From a virus, in IMG/VR virus record IMGVR_UViG_3300031566_000363, positions 1 to 24,052 of that record: a stretch of 24,052 bases of DNA; one strand, given 5' to 3'. The notes below the pieces were generated by a model that had not been told where the DNA came from, did no database searches, and saw only the letters and a list, made by a program, of their open reading frames with translations. The translations under genes were made by a program, and so were the position numbers. Positions 23,468 to 24,052 of the stretch are shown here, piece by piece (positions within the stretch are counted from its first letter, which is position 1; each line of letters starts with the position of its first letter).

Positions 23468-24052
23468 ATGACAATTATTTCAAGACTGGAGTTGGATCAT
23501 CCCCTGTTTTTAGCTCCAGGGACGCAGCTACTACACAATCAGATCCAGGGAATCTATGCGACACTAGGCGACAACGTAGATACGCGATTTTTTACGGTTG
23601 AGAATCTTGCTAACAGCGCAACGGCGACTGTGAGGCATAATTTTAAGATCCCTTTTACCTCAATGTTCATAAAAATATGGGCATACAATTTTGGGACTTT
23701 GGAAGCGACAGAAGTCGATCAATCAGATTACACAATTATTGCTAACGGCGGACTTCCCACAGAAGAAATCGACATAACAAATAATAGTGGTGGTGAAGTC
23801 GATATTGCAATTACTGTTTATGGGACTGTAATGCCGATCGGTGCGCTGGCAGATGTTATTATCACGGCACCAGCCGAGGGACACCTCCTCCATTACGACA
23901 ATGGGACGGGAACATGGATTAATGCAGCGGCAGCGATCCCGACTCTGGCCGCGCTCACAGACACCACAATCACAGCTCCAACCGAAGGCCAGCGCCTTGC
24001 CTTTGACAATGGAACAAGCAAGTGGATTAATGTTGCGGCAACCCCATTGACA
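23468..24052 (+). CDS. Tail-fibre-like protein, 5' part only (runs off the window)
   Basis: The frame starts at ATG 23468, two bases after the previous stop, with AAAGG upstream, and stays open for 195 codons to the window end, so it is easily missed when complete ORFs are listed. The N-terminal part (FTVENLANSATATVRHNF and a beta-rich region to about residue 120) resembles fibre attachment domains. From 23846 a 36-residue repeat begins: LADVIITAPAEGHLLHYDNG with GTWIN, and a second copy from 23954, LTDTTITAPTEGQRLAFDNG with SKWIN. Repeats of the form DVTIT-P-G-L-YDN-W-N are a hallmark of tail fibre and surface-binding proteins of many phages. The 3' end, probably containing the receptor-binding tip, is outside the window. 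Confidence 0.78.
   Translation, partial: MTIISRLELDHPLFLAPGTQLLHNQIQGIYATLGDNVDTRFFTVENLANSATATVRHNFKIPFTSMFIKIWAYNFGTLEATEVDQSDYTIIANGGLPTEEIDITNNSGGEVDIAITVYGTVMPIGALADVIITAPAEGHLLHYDNGTGTWINAAAAIPTLAALTDTTITAPTEGQRLAFDNGTSKWINVAATPLT
23846..24052 (+). repeat. Tandem 108-base repeats of the fibre gene (second copy cut by window end)
   Basis: Copy 1 is 23846-23953 and copy 2 begins at 23954. Shared residues include the ITAP.EG.L..DNGT..WIN core. More copies may follow downstream of the window. Confidence 0.8.

Noticed and set aside
23841-24050. Small frame with Arg/Gln/Ser-rich product near the right end
   Set aside because: It is out of frame with the fibre-like gene, whose repeats are convincing.

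Overview
The window is 24 kb of the late (virion structure) region of a tailed bacteriophage or prophage with a long, non-contractile-type tail (siphovirus layout). All genes I can support lie on the + strand, packed head to tail, many with overlaps of 1-4 bases or a few bases of spacing, and most start codons follow a clear AGGAG/GGGA ribosome binding site. There is no sheath gene, integrase, repressor, replication gene, tRNA or CRISPR array in the window. The sequence does not identify the host; a bacterial host is certain from the gene set, and nothing more specific can be supported.

Layout. 1-169: leader with a hairpin over the ribosome binding site of the terminase gene. 170-6151: DNA packaging and capsid block: large terminase, a portal protein fused to a MuF-type head protein, an HK97-type (U35) prohead protease with an acidic scaffold-like tail, and the HK97-fold major capsid protein, closed by a rho-independent terminator at about 6182. 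6241-9616: six beta-rich proteins of unknown function, likely capsid decoration or other virion surface proteins, at least two of them related to each other. 9631-10617: a small phage protein, an NlpC/P60 cell-wall peptidase and another small protein. 10617-12207: head-tail connector, HK97 gp10-like protein and probable tail terminator. 12279-13550: major tail protein, closed by a second strong terminator. 13642-14552: tail assembly chaperone pair with an A9 slippery run, where a -1 frameshift would join the two reading frames. 14562-19094: 1510-residue tape measure protein. 19091-24052: tail-tip proteins, a hub-like protein, two small proteins and the 5' part of a tail-fibre-like gene that runs off the window.

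Working together: the terminase drives DNA through the portal into a procapsid built from the major capsid protein and matured by the protease. Connector proteins join it to a tail whose length is set by the tape measure, polymerised with help from the frameshifted chaperones and finished by the tip, hub and fibre proteins. The two terminators follow exactly the two proteins needed in most copies (capsid and tail tube), which suggests they limit expression of the genes downstream.

The most noteworthy items are the A9 frameshift site with an 8-bp downstream stem, the portal-MuF fusion, the hairpin that covers the terminase ribosome binding site, the cluster of tandem beta-sandwich-like genes, the seven 18-residue Trp repeats in the tape measure, and an open tail-fibre gene at the window's right edge.
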